Assembly: GCA_030146705.1 (NCBI GenBank)
Contig: JASLBE010000017.1
Span: 1 to 64,000 of the forward strand
DNA: 64,000 nucleotides
Direction of reading: 5' to 3'
From: Tissierellales bacterium
GTDB lineage: Bacteria > Bacillota > Clostridia > Tissierellales > Tissierellaceae
Below, in pieces: positions 35,840 through 45,049 of the stretch; positions within the stretch are counted from its first letter, which is position 1, and every line of letters starts with the position of its first letter. The position numbers and the translations under genes are program-made. The notes under the pieces are model-generated. The model was not told where the DNA came from. It ran no database searches and saw nothing but the letters and a program-made list of their open reading frames with translations.

Positions 35840-37392
35840 TATCTAGCACCTCCAAGCATTAATTCTATAAATGGATTGAAGTATCCTTCATCTTTTTGAG
35901 AAACTCCGTCTAATCCTTTACCACCTGTTCTAGATCTCTTAACTCCACCAAACTTACCTGCTTCTATTGTTGGGTATAATCCGTCTTTTTCTATTTGAGT
36001 TAATAATTGTTCAGCATCAGCAACTACCTTATTAGCCCTATTTACTATTATACCATCTTTTTTGAACTCTATTTCATTTCCTAAATCTCTAGCATTGTTG
36101 AAAATATAACTAGCATTTTCAATAGATAGGTACCTGTCGTGTAAATGTGGAGTATGGATAGCTTCAGTTAACATTCCTAGTAATTGTAAACTTTGGTTTG
36201 TCATTATTGAAACCATATTGAACATAGCATCTTGTATATGTCCTTTAAATATATTACCAGTTTTAAATTTAGTTGGTGGCATATATTTTAATGGTGCCTT
36301 AGGGAAGATTTCTCTTGCCATTTGGGCTTGTGATAATTCATATAAGAATCCATTTTCTATACTTGGGTCCATTTCAAATGCGTGTCCAAGTCCCATTTGT
36401 TCTTCTGGAAGACCTGCTTGTAATGCAAATTGTTCATTTATAAATTGAGATGCTAATACAGTATGAGCTGCATCAAAAGCATCATCAGTTGTTAAATAGT
36501 TGTCTTCTCCTGTATTTATGATTATTCCTGCATAACCATTAATAACTCTTGAGAAGAATTGGTCAACTAATGTTCTTTGCATATTAATGTCCCTGAAAAG
36601 TATTCCGTAAAGAGCATCGTTAAGCATTACGTCTAATCTTTCAAGAGCTCCAGCTGCAGCTATCTCAGGCATACAAAGTCCTGAACAGTAGTTACATAAT
36701 CTTATATATCTTCCTACTTCTTCTCCAACCTCATCTAAAGCTTCTCTCATTAGCTTGAAGTTAGCTTGAGTTGCATATGTTCCACCGAAACCTTCAGTAG
36801 TTGTTCCATATGGTACATAGTCAAGTAAAGATTGTCCAGTTGTTCTTATTACAGCTATTATATCTGCACCTTGTCTTGCAGCAGCTTGTGCTTGAAGAAC
36901 GTCTTCAAATATATTACCTGTAGCAACTATAACATATAGGTAAGGTTTTTTACCTTCTCCTAAGTCATTTATTAATCTTTCTCTTTCTTCTCTATTAGCC
37001 TTAATTTTAGCAACATATTTTTCAGCTACTGGGAAGATTGCTTCCTTTATTTTTTCTTCATCAGATATAGCAAGTTTAGTTAGGTCTATTTCACCTGTAG
37101 CAACTTTTTCAGCTATTTCTTGTGGTTCTAAACCAGTTTGTACCATAGCATTTCCTATCCAGAAAGAAATACCCTTGCCTAGTCCGCCACCATCTTTTAT
37201 ATTGTCTACTACTACGTTTGGTAGTGGAATATCTACCTCATCTACCCCATCTATACCTAATAGTCTAGCTACTGCTCTTTCAGTAGCAGTTGTAGTATGT
37301 CCATCAATAAATGTTTGCACATCTTCTGCTATATTTTTAGCAGCATTTCTTGAACTTTCAATTAACGATTGGTCAAGATGTAATTTACTCAT
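35839..37392 (-). CDS. kamD: Beta-lysine 5,6-aminomutase, alpha subunit KamD
   Basis: A 517-aa alpha subunit forming the TIM-barrel part of the adenosylcobalamin- and PLP-dependent aminomutase. Recognisable family stretches include HTTTATERAVARLLGIDGVD near residue 35 and RLCNYCSGLCMPEIAAAGAL near residue 230. The length matches known KamD. The codon use looks more selective than in the flagellar genes, in line with high expression. Confidence 0.96.
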   Translation of the reverse strand: MSKLHLDQSLIESSRNAAKNIAEDVQTFIDGHTTTATERAVARLLGIDGVDEVDIPLPNVVVDNIKDGGGLGKGISFWIGNAMVQTGLEPQEIAEKVATGEIDLTKLAISDEEKIKEAIFPVAEKYVAKIKANREERERLINDLGEGKKPYLYVIVATGNIFEDVLQAQAAARQGADIIAVIRTTGQSLLDYVPYGTTTEGFGGTYATQANFKLMREALDEVGEEVGRYIRLCNYCSGLCMPEIAAAGALERLDVMLNDALYGILFRDINMQRTLVDQFFSRVINGYAGIIINTGEDNYLTTDDAFDAAHTVLASQFINEQFALQAGLPEEQMGLGHAFEMDPSIENGFLYELSQAQMAREIFPKAPLKYMPPTKFKTGNIFKGHIQDAMFNMVSIMTNQSLQLLGMLTEAIHTPHLHDRYLSIENASYIFNNARDLGNEIEFKKDGIIVNRANKVVADAEQLLTQIEKDGLYPTIEAGKFGGVKRSRTGGKGLDGVSQKDEGYFNPFIELMLGGAR

Positions 37393-37404
37393 TATATGAC
37401 CTCC

Positions 37405-39042
37405 TTATTTTTTCTCTAAATAATTTTCTGCTATTTTTATAATTTTTCTATCTAACCCCATTATGCTAGCTATATTAAGAGCATCTCTGGGTACCGATTC
37501 TTCTTTTCCTACCGATTCTAATCTATAATCCATATGTCTGTTTATAAAATCCATCTTCTCATCAATGTCTATATCATCAGTTAACTTTTCAAAATCTACA
37601 GAGGCCAAGCCCTTGACCTGTAAATGTTGTACACCTTCTGAATTAGCAATATTATCATAGTGTGTAGTTAAAAGTGTAATAGGTTCTTTATCCTTAAGAT
37701 ACTCTACTATGGCCTTAGATATAGCATGACCTTCTTCAGGATTAGTCCCCCTAGCTAGTTCATCTATTAAAATCAGTCCAGGCTTGTTGGACTTAGCTAG
37801 TGCCTTAGAAACAATCTTTATCTCTCCTCCAAAGGTAGATAGGCCCGAGTCAGTAGACTGCATATCTCCTATTGAAGATTCTATATATTCTTTAAGACCT
37901 AGTTTCATAGACTTGGCTGGGACATATAAACCATACTGTGCCATTGCCGTTAATAAACCAACTAACTTAAGAGAAACTGACTTTCCTCCCATATTAGCTC
38001 CCGTTATACATGTAGCACCTTGGTTTAATGAAATACTTATTGGAGTAAAGTTTAAATCCTTAGTCCTTAAAAAATCACTTACCTTAGGGTGAACTCCCGA
38101 ATCTATCTCAATAATATTTTCCCTTGTAATCTCTGGTTTTACTCCATCAATATCTATGGCATACTTAGCCTTAGCAAGTAATAAATCTAATCTTCCTATG
38201 TTTGCTATATTCCTAAAGACTTGCTTTCTCATTTTGCCTATTAATTTAGATAAGTCTTCTCTAACTTTTTCTTCTTCTCTTTCTTCCCTATCCAAAAGAA
38301 CTGTCAGCCTCTTTTCCATGGCCTCCATCTCTTCTGTATTTTTAATCTTAAACTTAATATTCATGTAGGTTTCTGAAACATAAGTTAAATAAGGATAAGT
38401 ATCCAGCTTATTTAATGTATCATCATCGCTTTTAGAAACGACTACTGTAGAATTTGGTTGAACTGTTATGTTAAATTCTTCCTTAATTTTATTTCTTATT
38501 TCTTTTGTCTTTAACTTAAGTTCCCTATCTATTTCTTGTTTTTCTTTCCTAACCTTTTTAAGTTCTTCAGAATAATCATCATATATATAAAAAGTTGAAA
38601 TCTTAGTTCCCTCAGGATCTAATGCTTTTTCTAATTCTTCTATTGGCTCTATTTTTGTGATGTAATACTTAGGAAAATTATGGTCTTCCATAAATTCATA
38701 TATTTCTCTAATTACAAATAATAATAATTTAATTTCAAATAATTCTACTTCCGTTAAAATCATTCCATCTCTTGCCCGCCTGATGGAATTTCTAATATCT
38801 TTAACATGGCTCAATATATTATTGATATTTCTCCTAATTTCCCTATCCTTCATTAGAGGCAGTAAACCACCTATCCTGTTTAGCTCCTCCTCTAACTCTT
38901 CCTCCTCACCAGGTAAATATGCACCTAGCCTACCCTTATACATCCTACCTATTGGAGTTGTTGGAGAAATACTGTCTAATATATATTGAAAGTCTAAAGA
39001 TTTTTTAGTTTCATTATCCATAAATACCATTTTATTCACCAC
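37405..39042 (-). CDS. kamC: MutS-like ATPase KamC of the lysine operon
   Basis: A 545-aa protein with a C-terminal MutS-type ABC ATPase (Walker A GANMGGKS at 348-355, signature STFGGEI, Walker B LILIDELARG near 427) and a coiled-coil middle, but without the mismatch-recognition domain of MutS. Such proteins accompany lysine and ornithine aminomutase genes and are thought to act with KamB in keeping the B12 enzyme active; the exact role is not settled. It overlaps kamB by 11 bp. Confidence 0.85.
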   Translation of the reverse strand: MVNKMVFMDNETKKSLDFQYILDSISPTTPIGRMYKGRLGAYLPGEEEELEEELNRIGGLLPLMKDREIRRNINNILSHVKDIRNSIRRARDGMILTEVELFEIKLLLFVIREIYEFMEDHNFPKYYITKIEPIEELEKALDPEGTKISTFYIYDDYSEELKKVRKEKQEIDRELKLKTKEIRNKIKEEFNITVQPNSTVVVSKSDDDTLNKLDTYPYLTYVSETYMNIKFKIKNTEEMEAMEKRLTVLLDREEREEEKVREDLSKLIGKMRKQVFRNIANIGRLDLLLAKAKYAIDIDGVKPEITRENIIEIDSGVHPKVSDFLRTKDLNFTPISISLNQGATCITGANMGGKSVSLKLVGLLTAMAQYGLYVPAKSMKLGLKEYIESSIGDMQSTDSGLSTFGGEIKIVSKALAKSNKPGLILIDELARGTNPEEGHAISKAIVEYLKDKEPITLLTTHYDNIANSEGVQHLQVKGLASVDFEKLTDDIDIDEKMDFINRHMDYRLESVGKEESVPRDALNIASIMGLDRKIIKIAENYLEKK

Positions 39043-40063
39043 CTAACACTAAGTCTACTACTGGAACATCTTTTATATACGCCTTCATAGTACGCAAATA
39101 ATCTTCCGGATTAAAGTAATAACCTTGTGGTGCAAAAGGATTTATAGTTAGTGCTATAAGATTTATCTTATCTAAAACCTTAACCCTAACACCCTGTCTT
39201 TTAAAAATCAACCAGTCCTTAGGGCCTATAAAAACCTTGGTTCCATCAGAAATAACTATATCTACATTCTTATACTTCCTAGTTGACCTAGTAATGTCTA
39301 AAATAGTTTTTTTCACCAAAGAACCAGGTATAACTATATACTTAGATTCATCTTTTAAATGTTCACCTATTAGTCCACCAGCATTTAGAGCTGTCTTAAT
39401 TGGTATAACCCTAACCGTATTGTCTTCATCAACAATGGCTATTTGGTCCTCCTCTATAACACCCCTAATTATGGTCCTATCCTCACTGTTTTCTATAGCA
39501 GGCAAACCTAGAAGACTAACCACATGACTAGTTTCCTCAACCGTTTTGCCCATATCTCTTGAAACAACTGCTCCTGTTGCTAGAATAGTAGCCTCAGAAA
39601 TCCTAGGATCTGCCGAAGTTATCCTATCCAAAGCTCCATCAATTATTACAAATTCTGCCCCTAAATTAAGCATAATTTCAGAGACCTCCCTAATCTCAGA
39701 AAGAAGCTGAGGTCCAGCAATTTGTATATATCCACTACTCCTAACTCTACCTATAACTATATTTCCCATAGGAGTCCTGTGGTCAGTAACTTGCAAAATT
39801 TCAACATTAGCATCACCAAGAGACAACATCTCCTTGGCAGTAGCAACTAAAGTTCCATTTTCAACATAAATACGAGGTTTTTCCGTTTCCGTAACAACAT
39901 CTTCCCCCTCGCCGTCCCTACCTATGGATGTAATACCTATAGTTATATCTTCATACATTGCCTCACCAATAAGGTGATTAAGGGTTACCGTTTTGCCACT
40001 ATTTTTAGACATGCCGACTATGGATATTGTTTTATACTTATCTTTAATATACTCAATTAACAC
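39032..40063 (-). CDS. kamB: P-loop protein KamB of the lysine operon
   Basis: A 343-aa protein with a P-loop at residues 17-25 (GMSKNSGKT) and no other domain I can name. It matches in position and character the KamB protein found with the 5,6-aminomutase genes of Clostridium sticklandii and relatives. A role as an NTP-dependent partner of the MutS-like KamC is inferred from constant co-occurrence. Confidence 0.8.
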   Translation of the reverse strand: MLIEYIKDKYKTISIVGMSKNSGKTVTLNHLIGEAMYEDITIGITSIGRDGEGEDVVTETEKPRIYVENGTLVATAKEMLSLGDANVEILQVTDHRTPMGNIVIGRVRSSGYIQIAGPQLLSEIREVSEIMLNLGAEFVIIDGALDRITSADPRISEATILATGAVVSRDMGKTVEETSHVVSLLGLPAIENSEDRTIIRGVIEEDQIAIVDEDNTVRVIPIKTALNAGGLIGEHLKDESKYIVIPGSLVKKTILDITRSTRKYKNVDIVISDGTKVFIGPKDWLIFKRQGVRVKVLDKINLIALTINPFAPQGYYFNPEDYLRTMKAYIKDVPVVDLVLGGE

Positions 40064-40113
40064 TACGGTATCTCCTCCAGACTTTGCATTTAATAATTAT
40101 AGGTGAACAGTAT

Positions 40114-40147
40114 GGTAGATATATGAGATTTCTCCCATATATCTTCC
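40114..40147 (-). other. RNA hairpin between kamA and kamB
   Basis: In the 114-bp gap the minus-strand transcript can form GGAAGATATATG ... CATATATCTACC with a short inner stem (GAGA/TCTC). No T run follows, so it is not a standard terminator. It could stabilise the kamA end of the message or slow polymerase. Confidence 0.5.
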
Positions 40148-40177
40148 CACTTTGTTCTTCTATTTAATTAGGTCTAA

Positions 40178-41425
40178 CTATTTTCTGTTCTTTCTAGCTA
40201 AATCTTTAGGTTCCATAAATTTAACTTCATGTCCTTGTAATAATCCAGCTACTCCTACCATTTCTCTTTCAGCTTTACATTTTTCACATTGGCATTCTTC
40301 CTCAACTTCATTTGGTTCAATGTAAGTTGTGATTATACCTTCATAGTTTCTAAGAACTACTTTTCTTGGTGATTGAGAAATTATATATTGAGGCATTACT
40401 GGAGTTTTTCCTCCTCCACCTGGAGCGTCAACTACGAAAGTTGGAACAGCATATCCAGAAGTATGTCCTCTTAGAGATTCCATAATTTCTATACCTTTAG
40501 AAACCTTAGTTCTGAAGTGTTCAATACCCATTGAAAGGTCACATTGGTAAATGTAGTAAGGTCTTACTCTTATTTTTACTAATGCTTGCATTAAATCTTT
40601 CATTATATTAGGGCAATCGTTAACACCTTTTAATAATACAGTTTGATTTCCTAATGGTACACCTGCATCTGCTAATTTTCTACAAGCTTCAGCTGATTCA
40701 GGAGTTATTTCTTTAGGGTTGTTGAAGTGAGTGTTTAACCATACTGGATGATATTTCTTAAGCATATTTACTAAATCATCAGTGATTCTTTGTGGTAAAA
40801 CAACTGGTGTTCTTGAACCAATTCTTACTATTTCAACATGGTCTATTTTTCTAAGTTCGCTTATGATGTATTCTAATAATTCATCAGATACAAGTAATGC
40901 GTCTCCACCTGAAAGTAAAACGTCTCTTACTTCTGGAGTTCTTCTGATATAGTCTAATGCTGTATCAATTCTGTCTCTTGGTACACCTGCATCTTGTTGT
41001 CCTGCGAATCTTCTTCTTGTACAATGTCTACAGTACATTGAACATTGGTCAGTTATTAAGAATAAAACTCTATCAGGGTATCTGTGAGTTATTCCTGGTA
41101 CTGGAGAATCTTCATCTTCTGCTAGAGGGTCTTCTAGGTCAGCTTCTGATTCAAAAGTTTCCATTATAGTTGGAACTGCTTGCATTCTTACTGGACATTT
41201 TGGATCGTTTGGATCCATTAATGAAGCGTAGTATGGAGTAATACCCATTCTAAATTTACCTAATACTTCACCTATTTCTTCTTTTTCTTTTTCTGTTAAG
41301 TTAATAACTTTTCCTAATGTTTCAACATCTTGGATTCTGTTTCTAACTTGCCATTGCCAGTCGTTCCACTCTTCTTCTGTAACGTCTGCCCAAATTTCAA
41401 TATCTTTGTAGTTTCTCATTCTCAA
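40178..41425 (-). CDS. kamA: L-lysine 2,3-aminomutase
   Basis: A 415-aa radical-SAM enzyme that turns L-lysine into L-beta-lysine, the first step of lysine fermentation. The cluster motif CSMYCRHC gives Cys128, Cys132 and Cys135. The PLP lysine is in PGGGGKTP near residue 340, and a C-terminal zinc-type CQCEKC is present. The length matches the 416-aa enzyme of Clostridium subterminale. A GGGGG ribosome site precedes the start. It follows kdd by 66 bp. Confidence 0.97.
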   Translation of the reverse strand: MRMRNYKDIEIWADVTEEEWNDWQWQVRNRIQDVETLGKVINLTEKEKEEIGEVLGKFRMGITPYYASLMDPNDPKCPVRMQAVPTIMETFESEADLEDPLAEDEDSPVPGITHRYPDRVLFLITDQCSMYCRHCTRRRFAGQQDAGVPRDRIDTALDYIRRTPEVRDVLLSGGDALLVSDELLEYIISELRKIDHVEIVRIGSRTPVVLPQRITDDLVNMLKKYHPVWLNTHFNNPKEITPESAEACRKLADAGVPLGNQTVLLKGVNDCPNIMKDLMQALVKIRVRPYYIYQCDLSMGIEHFRTKVSKGIEIMESLRGHTSGYAVPTFVVDAPGGGGKTPVMPQYIISQSPRKVVLRNYEGIITTYIEPNEVEEECQCEKCKAEREMVGVAGLLQGHEVKFMEPKDLARKNRK

Positions 41426-41491
41426 TATCCCCCTTATTATTTAAAGTATAAGTTTATATTTTTTAGATATTATCTATTGTGAATAAATTTA

Positions 41492-42520
41492 TTAAACGTA
41501 TAGTTTTTCACAGATTTCTCTTAATTCTTTAGATTCTCTTAAGATTTGAAGAGTTATATCTGCATGTCCTTTAGTATAACCGTTTCCGATTACCATTTCT
41601 ACGTCTTTACCTACACCTTCAGCTCCTAAAGCAGCCTTAGTGAAGCTTGTTGCCATACTGAAGAAGTAAACAGTACCTTCATCTTTAGTTATTAATACTG
41701 AAGACATTTCTGTATTTGGAACATTAACTATGTTTATAACAACATCAGCCATTTCTCCATTAGTAACTTCTCCTATTTTGTTCATCATTTCAACAGCATC
41801 TTGAGCGTTTGCTTTAACAGCAACATCTGCAAGTCCTGCATTCATAACCCTGTCTAGGGCTTCTTGGTTTATATCAACAGTTATTACCTTACCAGTAACT
41901 CCTGCTCTTCTTTTTGCTTCATATAGACAGAACATACCTGCTTTTCCTGTACCACCTATTAATACTACTGTATCTCCTGGTCTTACTAGTTTAGCAGTTT
42001 GTGCTGGTGCTCCAGCTATGTCTAGTGCTGATAATACAAGGTTTTCATGTATGTCATCAGGAATTTTTGCATAGATTCCAGATTGGAATAAAATTGCCTT
42101 ACCTTTAATGTTAACTTGGTCATTGTCTTTAACTTCAATTATTTCATCTATTCTTAATGGTGTTAAAGAAAGTGATACTAGTGTACCAATTTTGTCCCCA
42201 ACTTTAAGGTCAGTTTCACAGTTTTCACCTATTTTTTCAACTGTACCTATAAGCATACCACCTGAACCAGTAACTGGGTTTTGCATTTTTCCTCTTTCTG
42301 CTACTATACCTTTAATTATTTCAGCCATTTTTTCTTTGTCTCCACCCGCTTGTTCCTTAATTTGAGTGAATGAAGCTGAATCGATATTTAAAGTTTTTAC
42401 ATCTATAAGTATTTCGTTATCATATAACTCCATATCGTTGTCTATTTTTAGTGCTGGTTGAGGTAGAACACCTTTTGGTTCTAAAACTCTATGTGTACCG
42501 TATGGACATCCCTTTTTCAT
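41492..42520 (-). CDS. kdd: L-erythro-3,5-diaminohexanoate dehydrogenase
   Basis: A 342-aa NAD(P)-dependent dehydrogenase that deaminates 3,5-diaminohexanoate to 5-amino-3-oxohexanoate, the step after KamDE. The Rossmann motif is VVLIGGTGKAGMF (about residue 190). The N-terminus (CPYGTHRVLEPKGVLPQPA) is typical of the family. It is first in the operon here, ahead of kamA, and is directly behind a sigma-54 promoter. Confidence 0.94.
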   Translation of the reverse strand: MKKGCPYGTHRVLEPKGVLPQPALKIDNDMELYDNEILIDVKTLNIDSASFTQIKEQAGGDKEKMAEIIKGIVAERGKMQNPVTGSGGMLIGTVEKIGENCETDLKVGDKIGTLVSLSLTPLRIDEIIEVKDNDQVNIKGKAILFQSGIYAKIPDDIHENLVLSALDIAGAPAQTAKLVRPGDTVVLIGGTGKAGMFCLYEAKRRAGVTGKVITVDINQEALDRVMNAGLADVAVKANAQDAVEMMNKIGEVTNGEMADVVINIVNVPNTEMSSVLITKDEGTVYFFSMATSFTKAALGAEGVGKDVEMVIGNGYTKGHADITLQILRESKELREICEKLYV

Positions 42521-42605
42521 TATTACTTCCCCCTATCATTGAATTAAAAATTATTAAAAATTTATATTTGAACTTTATTATTTAAAGCCTTACGCATTTT
42601 ATTAT

Positions 42606-42623
42606 ATGCAACTTATATGCCAA
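42606..42623 (-). promoter_or_regulatory. Sigma-54 promoter (-24/-12) of the lysine operon
   Basis: Minus strand TTGGCATATAAGTTGCAT: GG at 42621-42620 and GC at 42609-42608 with exactly 10 bp between, matching the consensus TGGCAC-N5-TTGC. It lies about 90 bp before kdd, and a sigma-54 activator is encoded immediately upstream. Confidence 0.8.
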
Positions 42624-42751
42624 GTGCAAACTTTTTTTAAGATTTTGATAAAATATTAACATTTCTTGTCCATATAAAGCCATTTAAATTTATCATATTT
42701 TTTTTTACAACTTCCTGCTCCTAAAAAAAAATTAAAAACAATTGACAATAT

Positions 42752-42778
42752 ATTAAAAAAACGCCAATAAATTGGCGT
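42752..42778 (-). terminator. Rho-independent terminator of the sigma-54 activator gene
   Basis: Arms ACGCCAA and TTGGCGT with a 4-nt loop, followed on the minus strand by seven T. It ends about 9 bp after the stop codon. Confidence 0.85.
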
Positions 42779-42786
42779 CTATAATC

Positions 42787-44184
42787 TTAAATGTTAATTT
42801 CAAACTTCTTTATTTTATACTGGAGGGTCTGTCTTGGCACTTTTAAAATCTCTGCTGCCTTAGTTATGTTTCCCTCAGATTCTATAAGGGCCTTAGTAAT
42901 TAAGTCTATCTCAGTAGACTCTAGGACCCCATTTAAAGACATATTATCCCTAGTTTCACTAAAGGTCTTAAACTTTATCGGCAGGTCCTCACTAGTAATA
43001 AACTTCTTGTCTGTAATACTTATGATTCCCTCTAATAAATGCTCTAGCTCCCTAACATTTCCATCCCAAGGATAGGTCTTAAAAATCCTTATAACTTCAG
43101 GGTCAACCCCCCTTATATTCTTTTTAAATTTCCTATTAAACTTGCCTACAAAGTGGTCAACCAATATAGGAATATCGTCCCGCCTGTCCCTTAGGCTAGG
43201 AACCTCTAAAAACACCACATTCAGCCTATAAAACAAGTCCCTCCTAATCTGCTTTTTATCAATAGCCTCCCTAGGAGAAACATTTATAGCAGAGATAATC
43301 CTAACATCAACATCAATAGTGTCAATAGAGCCAACCCTCCTAATCCTTTTATCTTGAAGAACCCTAAGCAACTTAGACTGTAGCTCCAAAGGCATAGAGT
43401 TAATCTCATCTAAAAATAGGGTCCCACCATTGGCAAGTTCAAAAAGTCCAGGCCTGTCTTCTGCTCCTGTAAAGCCTCCTTTTTTAGTTCCAAAAAGGAT
43501 CCCTTCTAGTAAGTTGGCAGGAAGGGCAGCACAGTTCTGGGCTATAAAAGGCATATGCCTCCTACTACTATGGTTGTGGATGGCTTGGACAAAAAGCTCC
43601 TTACCTGTTCCAGTATCCCCACCAATCATCACAGAAACATCTGTTTCAGCAGCCTTTAAGGCAATAGATTGGATTCTTATCATTTCCTTATTCCTGCCAA
43701 TAATATCATCAAAAGTATATTTAGCAGTATGGACCTCATCTTCACTTTCAAAGCCTTTAAGTCCATCTTTTGAATTTTTATAAAGCTTAGATTGGAGGTC
43801 AACTATTTTCTCAGACATCTTCTTAACTGTAGTTATATCCCTAGAAATTTCCATAGCACCAACAACCTTATCCTTGGCCCTTATTGGGATAGAGGTATTT
43901 AAGGTAGTTATTTTTTCACCCTTATAATTTAAGAAAGTCTGCTCCATATTATAAATTGGTTCACCAGTCCTAACAACAGTTAAAAGAGTACTGCTATACT
44001 CATTTAAAGATGGGTAGACATCTAAAAGATACCTACCTTCCACCTTCTCTCTTTCAATTCCATCTATCTGTTGAACAAATGAATTATAGTAGACTATAAT
44101 CCCATTACTATCAACTATTTGAACTCCCTCTTCTAAATAATCTAATATAGTGTTTATGTTTTCCCTTAAAAATAAATCTTGCAT
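42787..44184 (-). CDS. PAS-domain sigma-54-dependent activator (lysine operon regulator)
   Basis: A 465-aa bacterial enhancer-binding protein: N-terminal PAS sensor domain (about residues 8-115), AAA+ domain with Walker A GDTGTGKE and Walker B GTLFLDEI, and a C-terminal Fis-type helix-turn-helix (GNITKAAEILKVPRQTLQYK). The sigma-54 contact loop reads GGFTGA instead of the usual GAFTGA. The frame opens further at a TTG (44232), but the ATG at 44184 has CAGGTG upstream and a better N-terminus. Its place next to a sigma-54 promoter makes it the likely regulator of lysine breakdown; the ligand is unknown. Confidence 0.92.
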   Translation of the reverse strand: MQDLFLRENINTILDYLEEGVQIVDSNGIIVYYNSFVQQIDGIEREKVEGRYLLDVYPSLNEYSSTLLTVVRTGEPIYNMEQTFLNYKGEKITTLNTSIPIRAKDKVVGAMEISRDITTVKKMSEKIVDLQSKLYKNSKDGLKGFESEDEVHTAKYTFDDIIGRNKEMIRIQSIALKAAETDVSVMIGGDTGTGKELFVQAIHNHSSRRHMPFIAQNCAALPANLLEGILFGTKKGGFTGAEDRPGLFELANGGTLFLDEINSMPLELQSKLLRVLQDKRIRRVGSIDTIDVDVRIISAINVSPREAIDKKQIRRDLFYRLNVVFLEVPSLRDRRDDIPILVDHFVGKFNRKFKKNIRGVDPEVIRIFKTYPWDGNVRELEHLLEGIISITDKKFITSEDLPIKFKTFSETRDNMSLNGVLESTEIDLITKALIESEGNITKAAEILKVPRQTLQYKIKKFEINI

Positions 44185-44250
44185 ATTTTTCACCTGCTTA
44201 ATATTCGGCGGCAATTGCCAAGTTTTTGTCAAATTAGGTTTTCTCTTATA

Positions 44251-45042
44251 TTATAAACTAATTTCTTGAACATTATCAAGCTTATGCCCCAAGATATTTT
44301 CCCCTACTTCCTCAAATTTTTCTCCATTTCCAGTTACATAATACTTAACCTGTCCAAGCTTAGGCTTATTTAAGTTTCCAGCTCCCAAAAACTGGCTTAG
44401 GCCCTCCCCCAGCCTAATAGCTGGATTAACAATTTTTATATCATCTCTTAGATAGGCCCTAATTTCTTTCTCAATAGCAGGAAAATGAGTGCAACCAAGT
44501 ATTAAAGCATCTATATCAGAATTATTTATACCAGAAAGCCTATCACTTATTATTGGACCAAGTCCTTCCCTTTGACCCCTTTCAACAATTTCCACAAATT
44601 CCGGAACTGCCAGGGCCTCTAGTTTATATATTCCCATTTTATCCAACTCTAAATCATAAGCTTTTGAATTTACAGTCCCTTTAGTTGCTATAAGTCCTAT
44701 TCTTTTATTAGGACTAAGTTCCCAGGCATATTCCGCCCCTGACCTTATTACTCCAAAAACAGGTATATCCACCCTAGACTTAATATCCGAAATAGCTGCA
44801 GAGTCAATAGTATTACAGGCAATTATAAGGGCCTTAAGGTCCTCTTTTAATAAAAATTCTACTATCTCCAAAGAAAAGCTTATAATCTCTTCTTTAGGCC
44901 TATTGCCATAGGGTACCCTGGCCGTATCTCCAAAATATACAAAATCTTCATAAGGTAGCATCTTCCTAACTTCCTTAAGGACTGTCAACCCCCCTACTCC
45001 CGAGTCAAATATTCCTATTTTACTATTTCTCAAACTTGCCAT
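44251..45042 (-). CDS. murI: Glutamate racemase
   Basis: A 263-aa racemase making D-glutamate for peptidoglycan. The two catalytic cysteines are visible (IIACNTIDSAA and LILGCTHFPAIE), with the N-terminal GIFDSGVGGLTVL. The length is normal. It follows ispE by 7 bp. Confidence 0.96.
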   Translation of the reverse strand: MASLRNSKIGIFDSGVGGLTVLKEVRKMLPYEDFVYFGDTARVPYGNRPKEEIISFSLEIVEFLLKEDLKALIIACNTIDSAAISDIKSRVDIPVFGVIRSGAEYAWELSPNKRIGLIATKGTVNSKAYDLELDKMGIYKLEALAVPEFVEIVERGQREGLGPIISDRLSGINNSDIDALILGCTHFPAIEKEIRAYLRDDIKIVNPAIRLGEGLSQFLGAGNLNKPKLGQVKYYVTGNGEKFEEVGENILGHKLDNVQEISL

Positions 45043-45049
45043 CTCCTAA

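Noticed and set aside
44208..44226. Second sigma-54-like site before the activator gene
   Set aside because: TTGGCAATTGCC resembles the -24 half, but no GC is found at the required 10-bp distance, and the sequence is mainly a palindrome.
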